A DNA stretch of 22,737 nt from Rikenellaceae bacterium. GTDB lineage: Bacteria; Bacteroidota; Bacteroidia; Bacteroidales; UBA932. Of the stretch, positions 16,176 through 22,737 are shown piece by piece (within the stretch, counting starts at the first letter, position 1; every line of letters begins with the position of its first letter). The notes under the pieces are model-generated. The model saw nothing but the letters and a program-made list of their open reading frames with translations, was not told where the DNA came from and did no database searches. The stretch spans positions 1 to 22,737 of the forward strand of contig CAAFZB010000043.1 in NCBI GenBank assembly GCA_900767405.1. The letters are read 5' to 3'. The translations under genes were made by a program, and so were the position numbers.

Positions 16176-17559
16176 GATAACGTTTTCCATCGGCGGCGTT
16201 CATCCCGCCGACAGTAAGTTCGCTGCAAACCGTCCCATCGAGGTACTGCCTCTTCCCGAGGTGGTTTATGTGTCGATGGCACAGCATCTTGGCGCTCCGG
16301 CAAAGCCGGTAGTGGAAGTTGGTGCTCAGGTTAAGGCAGGCCAGGTCATAGCGGAACCGGGCGGATTCATTTCGGCATTCGTGCATTCTCCCGTAAGCGG
16401 AACCGTCAAGTCCATAGGCCCCCGCAAAGATTTGGCAGGCAACAATATGACCCATATCGAGATTGCAGTCGAGGGAGATGAGTGGGCCGAAGGGATAGAC
16501 CTGTCCGATACGCTGGTTACCGAAATTCCCGAAGACCGTGAGCAGATTCTGGAGAAAATAAAGAAATGCGGAGTTGTGGGCCTGGGAGGCGCAACCTTCC
16601 CGACTCACGTCAAGCTCAATCCGGCTCCCGGTTCCAAGGCTGAGTGCCTCATAATAAACGGAGCCGAGTGCGAGCCTTACCTTACCAGCGACTACCGCAT
16701 TATGCTCGAACATCCCAAGCAGATTATAATAGGCGCTGCAATTATGCGCAAAGTCCTGGGAGCCTGCCCCTGCGTCATAGGAATCGAGGACAACAAACCC
16801 GAAGCAATCAAGTCTATGCGCTCTGCGCTTTCCGAGCTCGGATATGAGGGTATATGCATCAAGGTAATGAAGAAGAAGTATCCTCAGGGCGGAGAGAAAC
16901 AGCTGATAGCTGCCGTTATGGGACGCGAAGTGGGTTCCGGTGCCCTGCCGATAAGTGTAGGAGCGGTTGTCCAGAACGTTGCCACAGCTCTGGCGGTCTA
17001 CGATGCTGTTCAAAAGAACAAGCCTCTGGTTACCAACACTCTTACAATAACCGGAGACTGCATTTCCCCCAGTGAGATGCACAACTACCTGTTCAGGATA
17101 GGAATGCCTCTGTCATACATTGCAAACTATGCCGGAGGAGTGCCTCAGAAGGCTGCCAAGCTCATAAGCGGCGGCCCTATGATGGGAAAGGCCATAGCCA
17201 ACCTCGATGCCTGCACTGTAAAGGGGTCTTCTTCTATCCTTTATCTGAGCGAAGCGGCTACCAGACGCAAAAGCGAGCAGAACTGTATCCGTTGCGGACG
17301 CTGCGCCGATGCCTGTCCTATGGGACTCGAGCCGTTCCTTCTCAACCGTATGTACAAGGCCGGTGACGTCGAGGCTCTCGAAAACAATGCGGCTCAGGAT
17401 TGCATAGAATGCGGATGCTGCCTGTACAGTTGTCCCTCATACATTCCTCTGCTGGACAATATCCGTATGGCGAAAGGCCAGGTTATGGGAGTGATACGCG
17501 CACGCGCCGCGGCGGCCAAGGCTGCAGCGGAAGCTGCCGGGAACGATAATAAAAAGTAA
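16168..17559 (+). CDS. rnfC: Electron transport complex subunit RnfC
   Basis: The 463-aa peripheral subunit that docks NADH and passes electrons between it and RnfB. The N-terminal barrel-sandwich region is at about 1-105, the NuoF-like flavin/NADH fold at about 130-290 (GLGGATFPTH at 138-147, INGAECEPY at 163-171), then SLBB-like sequence. Two 4Fe-4S motifs follow (C373-C376-C379-C383P and C412-C415-C418-C422P). The tail is Ala/Lys-rich (AAAAKAAAEAAG), as in other RnfC proteins but short. The start is fixed by the Shine-Dalgarno site at 16155. rnfD begins 7 nt after the stop. Confidence 0.96.
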   Translation: MSKITFSIGGVHPADSKFAANRPIEVLPLPEVVYVSMAQHLGAPAKPVVEVGAQVKAGQVIAEPGGFISAFVHSPVSGTVKSIGPRKDLAGNNMTHIEIAVEGDEWAEGIDLSDTLVTEIPEDREQILEKIKKCGVVGLGGATFPTHVKLNPAPGSKAECLIINGAECEPYLTSDYRIMLEHPKQIIIGAAIMRKVLGACPCVIGIEDNKPEAIKSMRSALSELGYEGICIKVMKKKYPQGGEKQLIAAVMGREVGSGALPISVGAVVQNVATALAVYDAVQKNKPLVTNTLTITGDCISPSEMHNYLFRIGMPLSYIANYAGGVPQKAAKLISGGPMMGKAIANLDACTVKGSSSILYLSEAATRRKSEQNCIRCGRCADACPMGLEPFLLNRMYKAGDVEALENNAAQDCIECGCCLYSCPSYIPLLDNIRMAKGQVMGVIRARAAAAKAAAEAAGNDNKK

Positions 17560-17566
17560 AAAAGAT

Positions 17567-18529
17567 ATGGATAAACTATTAGTTTCACCCAGCCCCCACG
17601 TACACGCAAAGGCTTCCACTTCCCGCATAATGGGAGAGGTCTGCATTGCGCTGTTGCCGGCTATCGTGGTTTCTGTCCTCTTTTACGGATGGTCAGAACT
17701 GCTCGTGCTTGCGCTTAGCGCTGTATCCTGCGTGGCATTCGAATGGGCCATCACAAAATTCCTGTTTAAGGAGAAAGGCAGGTTCTGTGGCGCTTCGGCG
17801 CTGGTTACCGGCCTGCTGCTGGCGATGAACCTTCCGGTCACGACTCCCTGGTGGGTAGTCCTTATAGGTTCTCTGTTTGCCATAGGCGTAGTCAAGATGT
17901 CTTTCGGAGGACTCGGACAGAATGTATTCAATCCTGCCATCGCGGCCAGGGTATTTCTCCTTGTGTCATTCCCCACGTATATGACAGACTGGACCGTGAC
18001 TCCCGGTTTCATTCACGCAACCGATGCAGTTTCGGGAGCAACTCTCCTTGGCAGGTATGCCGAGGGCGGAATGGCGGCCGTAGCCGGAACAGATTATTTG
18101 CATACGCTGTTCCTCAACATCGGTGGTTCTGCCGGTGAAATTTCGGCTCTTGCCCTTCTGGTCGGATTTGTATATCTGCTTTGCCGCAGGATAGTGAAAC
18201 CCTGGATTACCCTGAGCATTTTCGCTACGGTAGCCCTTATATCCTTTATCTTCAATCTTGCAGATCCCGGCGTTTACACCGATCCTCTGTTCAACCTTCT
18301 GACCGGAGGTCTTGTGCTGGGCGCCTGCTTTATGGCAACAGATTACGTGACTTCTCCTATGAGCAATCTCGGTGGAGTGGTTTACGGCGTGGGCATAGGC
18401 TTCATCGTTATGATGATCCGTTACTTCGGCTCTTATCCCGAAGGAGTGTCTTTCGCTATCCTTATTATGAATATGACGGTTCCGTTCCTCAATAAATGGT
18501 TCCATCAGAGAAAATACGGGAGGAAATAG
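17567..18529 (+). CDS. rnfD: Electron transport complex subunit RnfD
   Basis: The 320-aa integral membrane subunit related to NqrB, part of the ion channel. About nine hydrophobic segments are visible. The covalent-FMN motif SGAT is present at 156-159, with Thr159 the expected flavin attachment residue; it needs the flavin transferase ApbE, which is not in this window. The conserved NVFNPA segment is at 119-124. The N-terminus opens with LVSPSPHVHAK, as is typical of RnfD. rnfG follows after 2 nt. Confidence 0.95.
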   Translation: MDKLLVSPSPHVHAKASTSRIMGEVCIALLPAIVVSVLFYGWSELLVLALSAVSCVAFEWAITKFLFKEKGRFCGASALVTGLLLAMNLPVTTPWWVVLIGSLFAIGVVKMSFGGLGQNVFNPAIAARVFLLVSFPTYMTDWTVTPGFIHATDAVSGATLLGRYAEGGMAAVAGTDYLHTLFLNIGGSAGEISALALLVGFVYLLCRRIVKPWITLSIFATVALISFIFNLADPGVYTDPLFNLLTGGLVLGACFMATDYVTSPMSNLGGVVYGVGIGFIVMMIRYFGSYPEGVSFAILIMNMTVPFLNKWFHQRKYGRK

Positions 18530-18531
18530 TT

Positions 18532-19104
18532 ATGGCAGTTTCATCTACACTTAAGAATATGGTAATATGCCTTACCGGCGTATGCCTGGTATGCTCTGCC
18601 ATCCTTGGGGGAGTGTACGTTCTTACCCAGGAGCCCATAGCCCGGGCCGAGAAAGCAAATCTGGAGGCAGCGTTGTCCCAGGTGGTTCCGGACGGATATA
18701 AGATTTCCACCGAGCCCGTATTCAAGGAAATGGACGGAAACAGGTACGAATGCTATCAGGCGCTGGGAGCAGCCGGGAATGAATCTGCTATGGCTGTGAA
18801 ATCGACAGTGAACGGATTCGGAGGCCAGCTGACCGTGCTTGTGGGAGTAACCTGTGACGGATGCGTCTATGCCACCAAGGTGCTTTCCCACAGTGAGACT
18901 CCGGGCCTTGGAGCAAAGTGCAGTGATGCGGGTTCGCATTTCGTTACACAGTTCAATGGCTTCGACCCGGCCAAAAAGAGCCTGAAAGTAAAAAAGGACG
19001 GCGGTGACGTAGATGCTATCACGGCTTCTACAATCACTTCCCGCGCATATGCCCTGGCAGTTGAAAATGCCGTTAAACTTATGAAGGAGGACAGCAATGA
19101 GTAA
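18532..19104 (+). CDS. rnfG: Electron transport complex subunit RnfG
   Basis: The 190-aa subunit with an N-terminal membrane anchor (about 8-32) and an extracytoplasmic FMN-binding domain. The motif HSETPGLG is at 120-127, and the covalent-FMN site DAITASTITS is at 161-170, with Thr167 expected to carry FMN. The attachment motif reads TAST instead of the common SGAT, a tolerated variation. The ATG at 18532 is chosen because it follows GGGAGG by 8-9 nt and precedes the membrane anchor; a start 36 nt upstream overlaps rnfD. The last codons overlap rnfE by 8 nt. Confidence 0.94.
   Translation: MAVSSTLKNMVICLTGVCLVCSAILGGVYVLTQEPIARAEKANLEAALSQVVPDGYKISTEPVFKEMDGNRYECYQALGAAGNESAMAVKSTVNGFGGQLTVLVGVTCDGCVYATKVLSHSETPGLGAKCSDAGSHFVTQFNGFDPAKKSLKVKKDGGDVDAITASTITSRAYALAVENAVKLMKEDSNE
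19084..19090 (+). promoter_or_regulatory. Strong Shine-Dalgarno site of rnfE
   Basis: AAGGAGG lies 6 nt before the rnfE ATG inside the end of rnfG. The following ATGAGTAA, where the upstream TAA stop overlaps the start region, is the same as at the rnfB/rnfC junction. Confidence 0.75.
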
Positions 19105-19678
19105 ACTTGGTCTTATCACTAAGGGTTTCATCAAGGAGAACCCTACATTCGTGCTCGTGCTGGGTATGTGCCCTACGCTTGCTACGACAACGTCGGCGAT
19201 AAACGGCCTGGAAATGGGCCTTGCGACAATGTTCGTGCTCATCCTGAGCAACATAGTCATATCTCTGGTGGCGCCTGTCGTGCCCGACAAGGTACATATC
19301 CCTGTGTATATCGTTATCATTGCCACTTTCGTTACGGTGCTGCAGCTTCTTATGCAGGCTTTTGTACCGGAGGTTTACAAGACACTGGGACTTTTCATTC
19401 CGCTTATCGTCGTCAACTGTATAGTTCTGGGCAGGGCCGAGGCTTTCGCCAACAAGAACAATGCTCTTGATTCGGCATTGGACGGAATAGGTATCGGGCT
19501 TGGATTCACGCTTTCGCTTACGGTAATCGGACTCATCCGTGAGATTCTGGGAAGCGGCAGCGCTTTCGGGTTCAAATTCATTGCCTCGGACGGAATTCTC
19601 GCGTTCGTTATGGCTCCCGGTGCTTTCCTTGTGCTGGGCTACCTTATGGTCCTTTTCAACAAATTTGCAAAGAAGTAG
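19097..19678 (+). CDS. rnfE: Electron transport complex subunit RnfE
   Basis: A 193-aa six-helix membrane protein, paralogous to RnfA and to NqrD. Cys25 (GMCPTLATT) and Cys108 (VVNCIVLGRAEAFA) are the conserved pair which, with the matching pair in RnfA, is thought to hold an intramembrane [2Fe-2S] cluster. GIGIGLGFTLSL and REILGSG in the second half are family features. The start is fixed by the Shine-Dalgarno site at 19084. Confidence 0.95.
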   Translation: MSKLGLITKGFIKENPTFVLVLGMCPTLATTTSAINGLEMGLATMFVLILSNIVISLVAPVVPDKVHIPVYIVIIATFVTVLQLLMQAFVPEVYKTLGLFIPLIVVNCIVLGRAEAFANKNNALDSALDGIGIGLGFTLSLTVIGLIREILGSGSAFGFKFIASDGILAFVMAPGAFLVLGYLMVLFNKFAKK

Positions 19679-19681
19679 AGT

Positions 19682-20290
19682 ATGGCAGAGTTTTTCCTGA
19701 TAATAATATCGGCGATATTTGTAAATAATATCGTCCTGGCCCAGTTCCTTGGTATCTGTCCTTTCCTGGGCGTTTCCAACAAGCTCAGCACTGCCACCGG
19801 AATGTCCGGCGCGGTTTGCTTTGTCATAACGCTGGCCACAGTAGTGACCTATCTTGTAAACCGGTATCTGCTGGTCCCTTTCAAGCTGGAGTTCCTTCAG
19901 ACCATCGCTTTCATTCTCGTTATCGCCGCCCTCGTGCAGCTGGTAGAGATTGTGCTCAAGAAAATAAGTCCTTCACTGTATCAGGCTCTTGGAATATTCC
20001 TTCCGCTCATCACCACTAACTGTGCAGTGCTGGGTGTAGCGATAACTGTTGTAACAAAGCAGTTTACCTTTGCCGGCGGAGAGCCTCACCTCTTCAATCT
20101 GGGAGAGGCTGCGGTTTATGCTTTCGCCACTTCCCTGGGTTATGCCCTCGCTATGATTCTGTTTGCAGGAATCCGCGAGCATCTTGCCCTCAACAACGTT
20201 CCCAAGTCTTTCAGGGGCCTGCCTATCGCTCTCATTACCGTCAGTATTATGGCTATGGCATTCCTCGGCTTCTCGGGAATGGTAAAATAA
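19682..20290 (+). CDS. rnfA: Electron transport complex subunit RnfA
   Basis: A 202-aa six-helix membrane subunit, inverted-topology partner of RnfE and homologue of NqrE. Cys26 (GICPFLGVS) and Cys114 (TTNCAVLGVA) are the cluster-ligand pair. NNIVLAQFLG near the N-terminus and the REHLALNNVPKSFRG end segment are diagnostic. It is 3 nt after rnfE and closes the rnfBCDGEA set, so all six subunits of the complex are present. Confidence 0.96.
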   Translation: MAEFFLIIISAIFVNNIVLAQFLGICPFLGVSNKLSTATGMSGAVCFVITLATVVTYLVNRYLLVPFKLEFLQTIAFILVIAALVQLVEIVLKKISPSLYQALGIFLPLITTNCAVLGVAITVVTKQFTFAGGEPHLFNLGEAAVYAFATSLGYALAMILFAGIREHLALNNVPKSFRGLPIALITVSIMAMAFLGFSGMVK

Positions 20291-20302
20291 TACGGGATTC
20301 TT

Positions 20303-21163
20303 ATGTTCGAGATTCTTTCAAAGGAGATGCTCACTCCTGCCATCTGCAGAATGAAGGTGAGCGTCCCCAGGCTTGCCGCATCGGCCCGTCCGGGCCAGTT
20401 CCTGATAGTGCGGGCAGATGAGAAAGGGGAACGCATTCCTTTGACCATCAGCGACTATGACGCTCTTCAGGGATGGGTTTCCATTGTTACCCAGGCCGTA
20501 GGCGCATCGTCTTCCGACATAGTTTCATTCGAGGTAGGGGAGAACTTTGTCGACGTCGTGGGCCCTCTGGGTCTTCCATCGGACTTCGTGAATCTTTCGG
20601 ACGAAGTCCTGGCCTCTTCAAGTTACGTTTTCATTGCCGGAGGAGTGGGTACGGCGCCGGTTTATCCTCAGGTGAAATGGTTGCACGAACACGGAGCAAA
20701 GGTAGATGTTATCGTAGGCGCCCGAACCAGGGATCTGCTGATTTACAAGGATGAACTTTCGAAGGTTGCAGACAATCTGTATATATGTACCGACGACGGG
20801 TCCGAAGGTTTTCACGGAGTTGGAACCGCTATGCTCGAGAAACTGGTGGCAGAGGGGAAGAGATATACCCGGGCGGTAGCCATAGGTCCTATGATTATGA
20901 TGAAATTCGCTGCCCTTTGCTGCTGCAGGCTTGGCATACCTGTGATTGTAAGTCTTAACACGCTTATGGTCGACGGTACAGGTATGTGCGGGGCGTGCAG
21001 GGTTACGGTGGGAGGAAAGACGCGTTTTGCCTGTGTGGAGGGTCCCGAATTCGACGGCGCGCTGGTCGATTTTGACGAGGCGATGCGCAGGCAGGGGCAG
21101 TACAGAAGCGAGGAGGCCTTTGAGAAGGAACATCACAAATGCAGAATAGGGAGGGGCAAGTAA
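20303..21163 (+). CDS. NfnA/PyrK-like FAD and [2Fe-2S] electron-transfer subunit
   Basis: A 286-aa flavoprotein of the ferredoxin-NADP reductase fold. The FAD-binding motif is RIPLTISDYD (44-53), the NAD-binding motif is AGGVGTAPVYP (112-122), and the C-terminal [2Fe-2S] motif uses C229, C232 and C244, with Asp224 a possible fourth ligand as reported for Nfn (from memory). By family it could be the PyrK subunit of dihydroorotate dehydrogenase or the small subunit of NADH-dependent ferredoxin:NADP+ oxidoreductase (NfnA/SudB). The adjoining glutamate-synthase-like gene decides for the latter; no pyrD is present. It would bind NADH and supply the bifurcating partner. It lies 12 nt after rnfA. 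Confidence 0.85.
   Translation: MFEILSKEMLTPAICRMKVSVPRLAASARPGQFLIVRADEKGERIPLTISDYDALQGWVSIVTQAVGASSSDIVSFEVGENFVDVVGPLGLPSDFVNLSDEVLASSSYVFIAGGVGTAPVYPQVKWLHEHGAKVDVIVGARTRDLLIYKDELSKVADNLYICTDDGSEGFHGVGTAMLEKLVAEGKRYTRAVAIGPMIMMKFAALCCCRLGIPVIVSLNTLMVDGTGMCGACRVTVGGKTRFACVEGPEFDGALVDFDEAMRRQGQYRSEEAFEKEHHKCRIGRGK
21148..21154 (+). promoter_or_regulatory. Ribosome binding site deciding the NfnB-like start
   Basis: AGGGAGG lies 8 nt before the ATG at 21163, where the upstream TAA stop and the ATG share a base (TAATG). This favours 21163 over the in-frame ATG at 21139. Confidence 0.6.
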
Positions 21164-22539
21164 TGGCAGACAGAATTTCCAGAGTGCCTGTGCGTACGCA
21201 GGACCCCGAAGTCAGGGCAAAGTCTTTTGAAGAAGTATCTCTGGGGTACAGCAGGGAAGAGGCCCTGCTCGAGGCAAGCCGGTGTCTTCATTGCAGGAAC
21301 CCGCGCTGCGTCGCTTCCTGCCCGGTCAATATTCAGATTCCGGATTTTATCGCCTGTCTTAAGGAAGGAGACATTGCCGGAGCCGCCGCAGTAATTGCCA
21401 AGGATTCTTCGCTGCCCTCGGTGTGCGGTCGAGTTTGTCCGCAGGAAACCCAATGCGAGGGGAGCTGTATCCTTGGAATCAAGGGAGAGCCGGTCGCAAT
21501 AGGAAATCTGGAGCGGTTTGTTGCCGACAACACTCCCCGTGCCGAGGTGGAAAAGGTGCGTCGCAACGGCCATAAGGTGGCAGTCATCGGCAGTGGACCT
21601 GCAGGCCTTGCCTGCGCCAGTGACCTTGCCAGGCTCGGATACGAGGTTACCGTCTTCGAGGCCTTGCACAAGGCCGGCGGCGTGCTGGAATACGGTATTC
21701 CCGAATTCCGGCTGCCAAAGGAAAAGGTTCTGGGGCCTGCGATAGATTCGGTGAAAGCCCTGGGAGTGAAGATAGAGACCAACGTTGTCGTGGGACGCAC
21801 GGTTACCATCGATTCCCTTATGGACAGCGAAGGCTTCGAGGCCGTATTCGTAGGGACCGGCGCGGGACTCCCAAAATTTATGGGCATTCCCGGAGAGAAC
21901 CTCTGCGGAGTATTTTCGGCCAATGAATTCCTTACCCGCAACAACCTTATGAAAGCCTGGAGGGAGGATTATCTTACTCCTATCCACGCCGGAAGGAAGG
22001 TCTGCGTAGTGGGCGGAGGAAATGTTGCGATGGATGCCGCAAGGACGGCGCTCAGGCTTGGGGCCGAAGTTCATATTGTCTACCGCCGCACCGAGGCCGA
22101 ACTTCCTGCCAGGAAAGAGGAGGTCCGCCACGCTCTGGAGGAGGGTATAATATTCGATATGCTCACCAATCCCGTAGAGATAATTGGCGACGAGCGCGGA
22201 TGGGTAAAGTCTGTCCGCTGCATAAGGATGGAACTTGGAGAACCGGATGAGTCCGGGCGCAGGTCTCCCATCCCTGTGGAAGGCTCCGAATTCGAGATTC
22301 CTGCCGAGACGGTGATTATGGCGTTGGGAACTTCGCCCAATCCTCTGATAAGCAGGACCACCGGAGGGTTGGAAACCGACCGCAGGGGATGTATCGTCGC
22401 AGACGGAACCGGCGCTACCACACGGCCAGGAGTATTTGCCGGGGGAGACGCTGTAACCGGAGCCGCTACGGTTATCCTTGCAATGGGAGCCGGCCGCAAA
22501 GCCGCAAAGGCAATAGACGAACATCTCTCCAAGGGGTGA
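21163..22539 (+). CDS. NfnB-like NADPH/ferredoxin flavoprotein (glutamate synthase small-chain family)
   Basis: A 458-aa enzyme of the GltD/NfnB/SudA family. The N-terminal Fe-S domain has C41-C44-C49-C53P and C88-C92-C98-C102. The FAD-binding GSGPAG is at 143-148 and the NADPH-binding GGGNVAMD around 285, with AGGDAVTGAATV near the end. Alone it could be called glutamate synthase small chain, but no large chain is present and the partner upstream is NfnA-like, so a confurcating NADH-dependent ferredoxin:NADP+ oxidoreductase is more likely (inference). It would link NADPH to reduced ferredoxin made or used by Rnf. The start at 21163 is preferred to 21139 for its ribosome site. The operon ends here; no strong terminator hairpin is evident after it. 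Confidence 0.86.
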   Translation: MADRISRVPVRTQDPEVRAKSFEEVSLGYSREEALLEASRCLHCRNPRCVASCPVNIQIPDFIACLKEGDIAGAAAVIAKDSSLPSVCGRVCPQETQCEGSCILGIKGEPVAIGNLERFVADNTPRAEVEKVRRNGHKVAVIGSGPAGLACASDLARLGYEVTVFEALHKAGGVLEYGIPEFRLPKEKVLGPAIDSVKALGVKIETNVVVGRTVTIDSLMDSEGFEAVFVGTGAGLPKFMGIPGENLCGVFSANEFLTRNNLMKAWREDYLTPIHAGRKVCVVGGGNVAMDAARTALRLGAEVHIVYRRTEAELPARKEEVRHALEEGIIFDMLTNPVEIIGDERGWVKSVRCIRMELGEPDESGRRSPIPVEGSEFEIPAETVIMALGTSPNPLISRTTGGLETDRRGCIVADGTGATTRPGVFAGGDAVTGAATVILAMGAGRKAAKAIDEHLSKG

Positions 22540-22737
22540 TTATTTGCCCAAAAGACTTGATATTTATAAAAAGACGGAATAAATTTGTATGATTTTTAAG
22601 TATCTGTAATTAATTAAATACAAAAAATGAAACAGCGTATTCTATTCTGAGTTTTTCAAACTTTTGTACTAAAAATTCATAAATCACTGAAAATAAATCA
22701 CAAAACCCTTGCTACTCTCGTTATTTATTAGTACATT
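22540..22737. other. AT-rich intergenic region and 5' leader
   Basis: There are 198 bases after the NfnB-like stop without a recognisable gene. It holds the promoter at 22557-22587 and a seven-codon frame (22627-22650, MKQRILF then stop). I see no convincing terminator hairpin, tRNA or riboswitch. The leader from the promoter to the window end would be at least 140 nt, which is long for this dense window. Confidence 0.6.
22557..22587 (+). promoter_or_regulatory. Bacteroidota-type promoter facing out of the window
   Basis: TTG at 22557-22559 is followed after 20 nt by TAAATTTG at 22580-22587, fitting the -33/-7 spacing and the TAnnTTTG consensus. It is the best promoter match in the window. 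The gene it serves lies beyond 22737. Confidence 0.6.

Noticed and set aside
16132..17082. 316-aa minus-strand frame opposite rnfC
   Set aside because: Antisense shadow of a conserved gene without any family motif.
21133..22524. 463-aa open frame on the minus strand opposite the NfnB-like gene
   Set aside because: It mirrors a well-supported enzyme codon for codon, has no recognisable domain, and follows from codon bias of the sense gene.
22584..22624. Inverted repeat TTTGTAT / ATACAAA as a terminator
   Set aside because: Only 7 bp, A/T-rich, with a 27-nt loop; expected by chance in such sequence.

Overview
The window looks like a chromosomal segment of a Bacteroidota bacterium, most likely an anaerobic member of the Bacteroidales with moderate GC (my estimate is about half G+C). 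Supporting signs are TAnnTTTG -7 promoter elements, a sparse use of Shine-Dalgarno sites, LxxC lipoproteins of Bacteroidales type, tandem M23 peptidases with a family-typical N-terminal region, and an RseC + RnfBCDGEA + Nfn-like cluster. I cannot place the genus. Nearly every base is coding. There are no rRNA or tRNA genes, CRISPR arrays, transposases or phage genes that I can see.

Layout. (1) 1-2598, + strand: a terminator left over from an upstream unit, a subtilisin-like lipoprotein protease and a small lipocalin-like lipoprotein. (2) 2593-10297, - strand: a tight operon read right to left: alaS, an LptF/G-type permease fused in frame to methionyl-tRNA formyltransferase (Fmt), a membrane polyferredoxin resembling NapH joined to NapG, and an exported aldo/keto reductase with a two-cluster ferredoxin tail. 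Junctions are a 1-nt overlap, 3 nt and 2 nt. (3) 10371-12541, + strand, divergent from alaS: two tandem membrane-anchored M23 peptidases and a small MerR-type regulator. (4) 12606-22539, + strand: a zinc-ribbon coiled-coil protein, dnaB, rseC, rnfB-C-D-G-E-A, and a pair resembling the two subunits of NADH-dependent ferredoxin:NADP+ oxidoreductase (NfnAB). These ten-plus genes are packed with overlaps or gaps of 12 nt or less. (5) 22540-22737: an AT-rich stretch with a good promoter pointing out of the window.

How the genes work together. The Rnf complex couples ferredoxin:NAD+ electron transfer to ion translocation. The Nfn-like pair would connect ferredoxin and NADH to NADPH. Their co-transcription would give one unit controlling exchange among the three reduced-carrier pools. 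On the opposite strand, the polyferredoxin and the Tat-type aldo/keto reductase suggest a second, separate redox chain facing the periplasm, attached to housekeeping translation genes (alaS, fmt).

The most unusual items are the permease-Fmt fusion, the polyferredoxin with an internal twin-arginine motif next to a ferredoxin-tailed exported AKR, and two near-identical translational-coupling junctions inside the rnf operon. Most of the rest is ordinary Bacteroidales housekeeping content. Coordinates of motifs were counted by hand and may be off by a residue or two.
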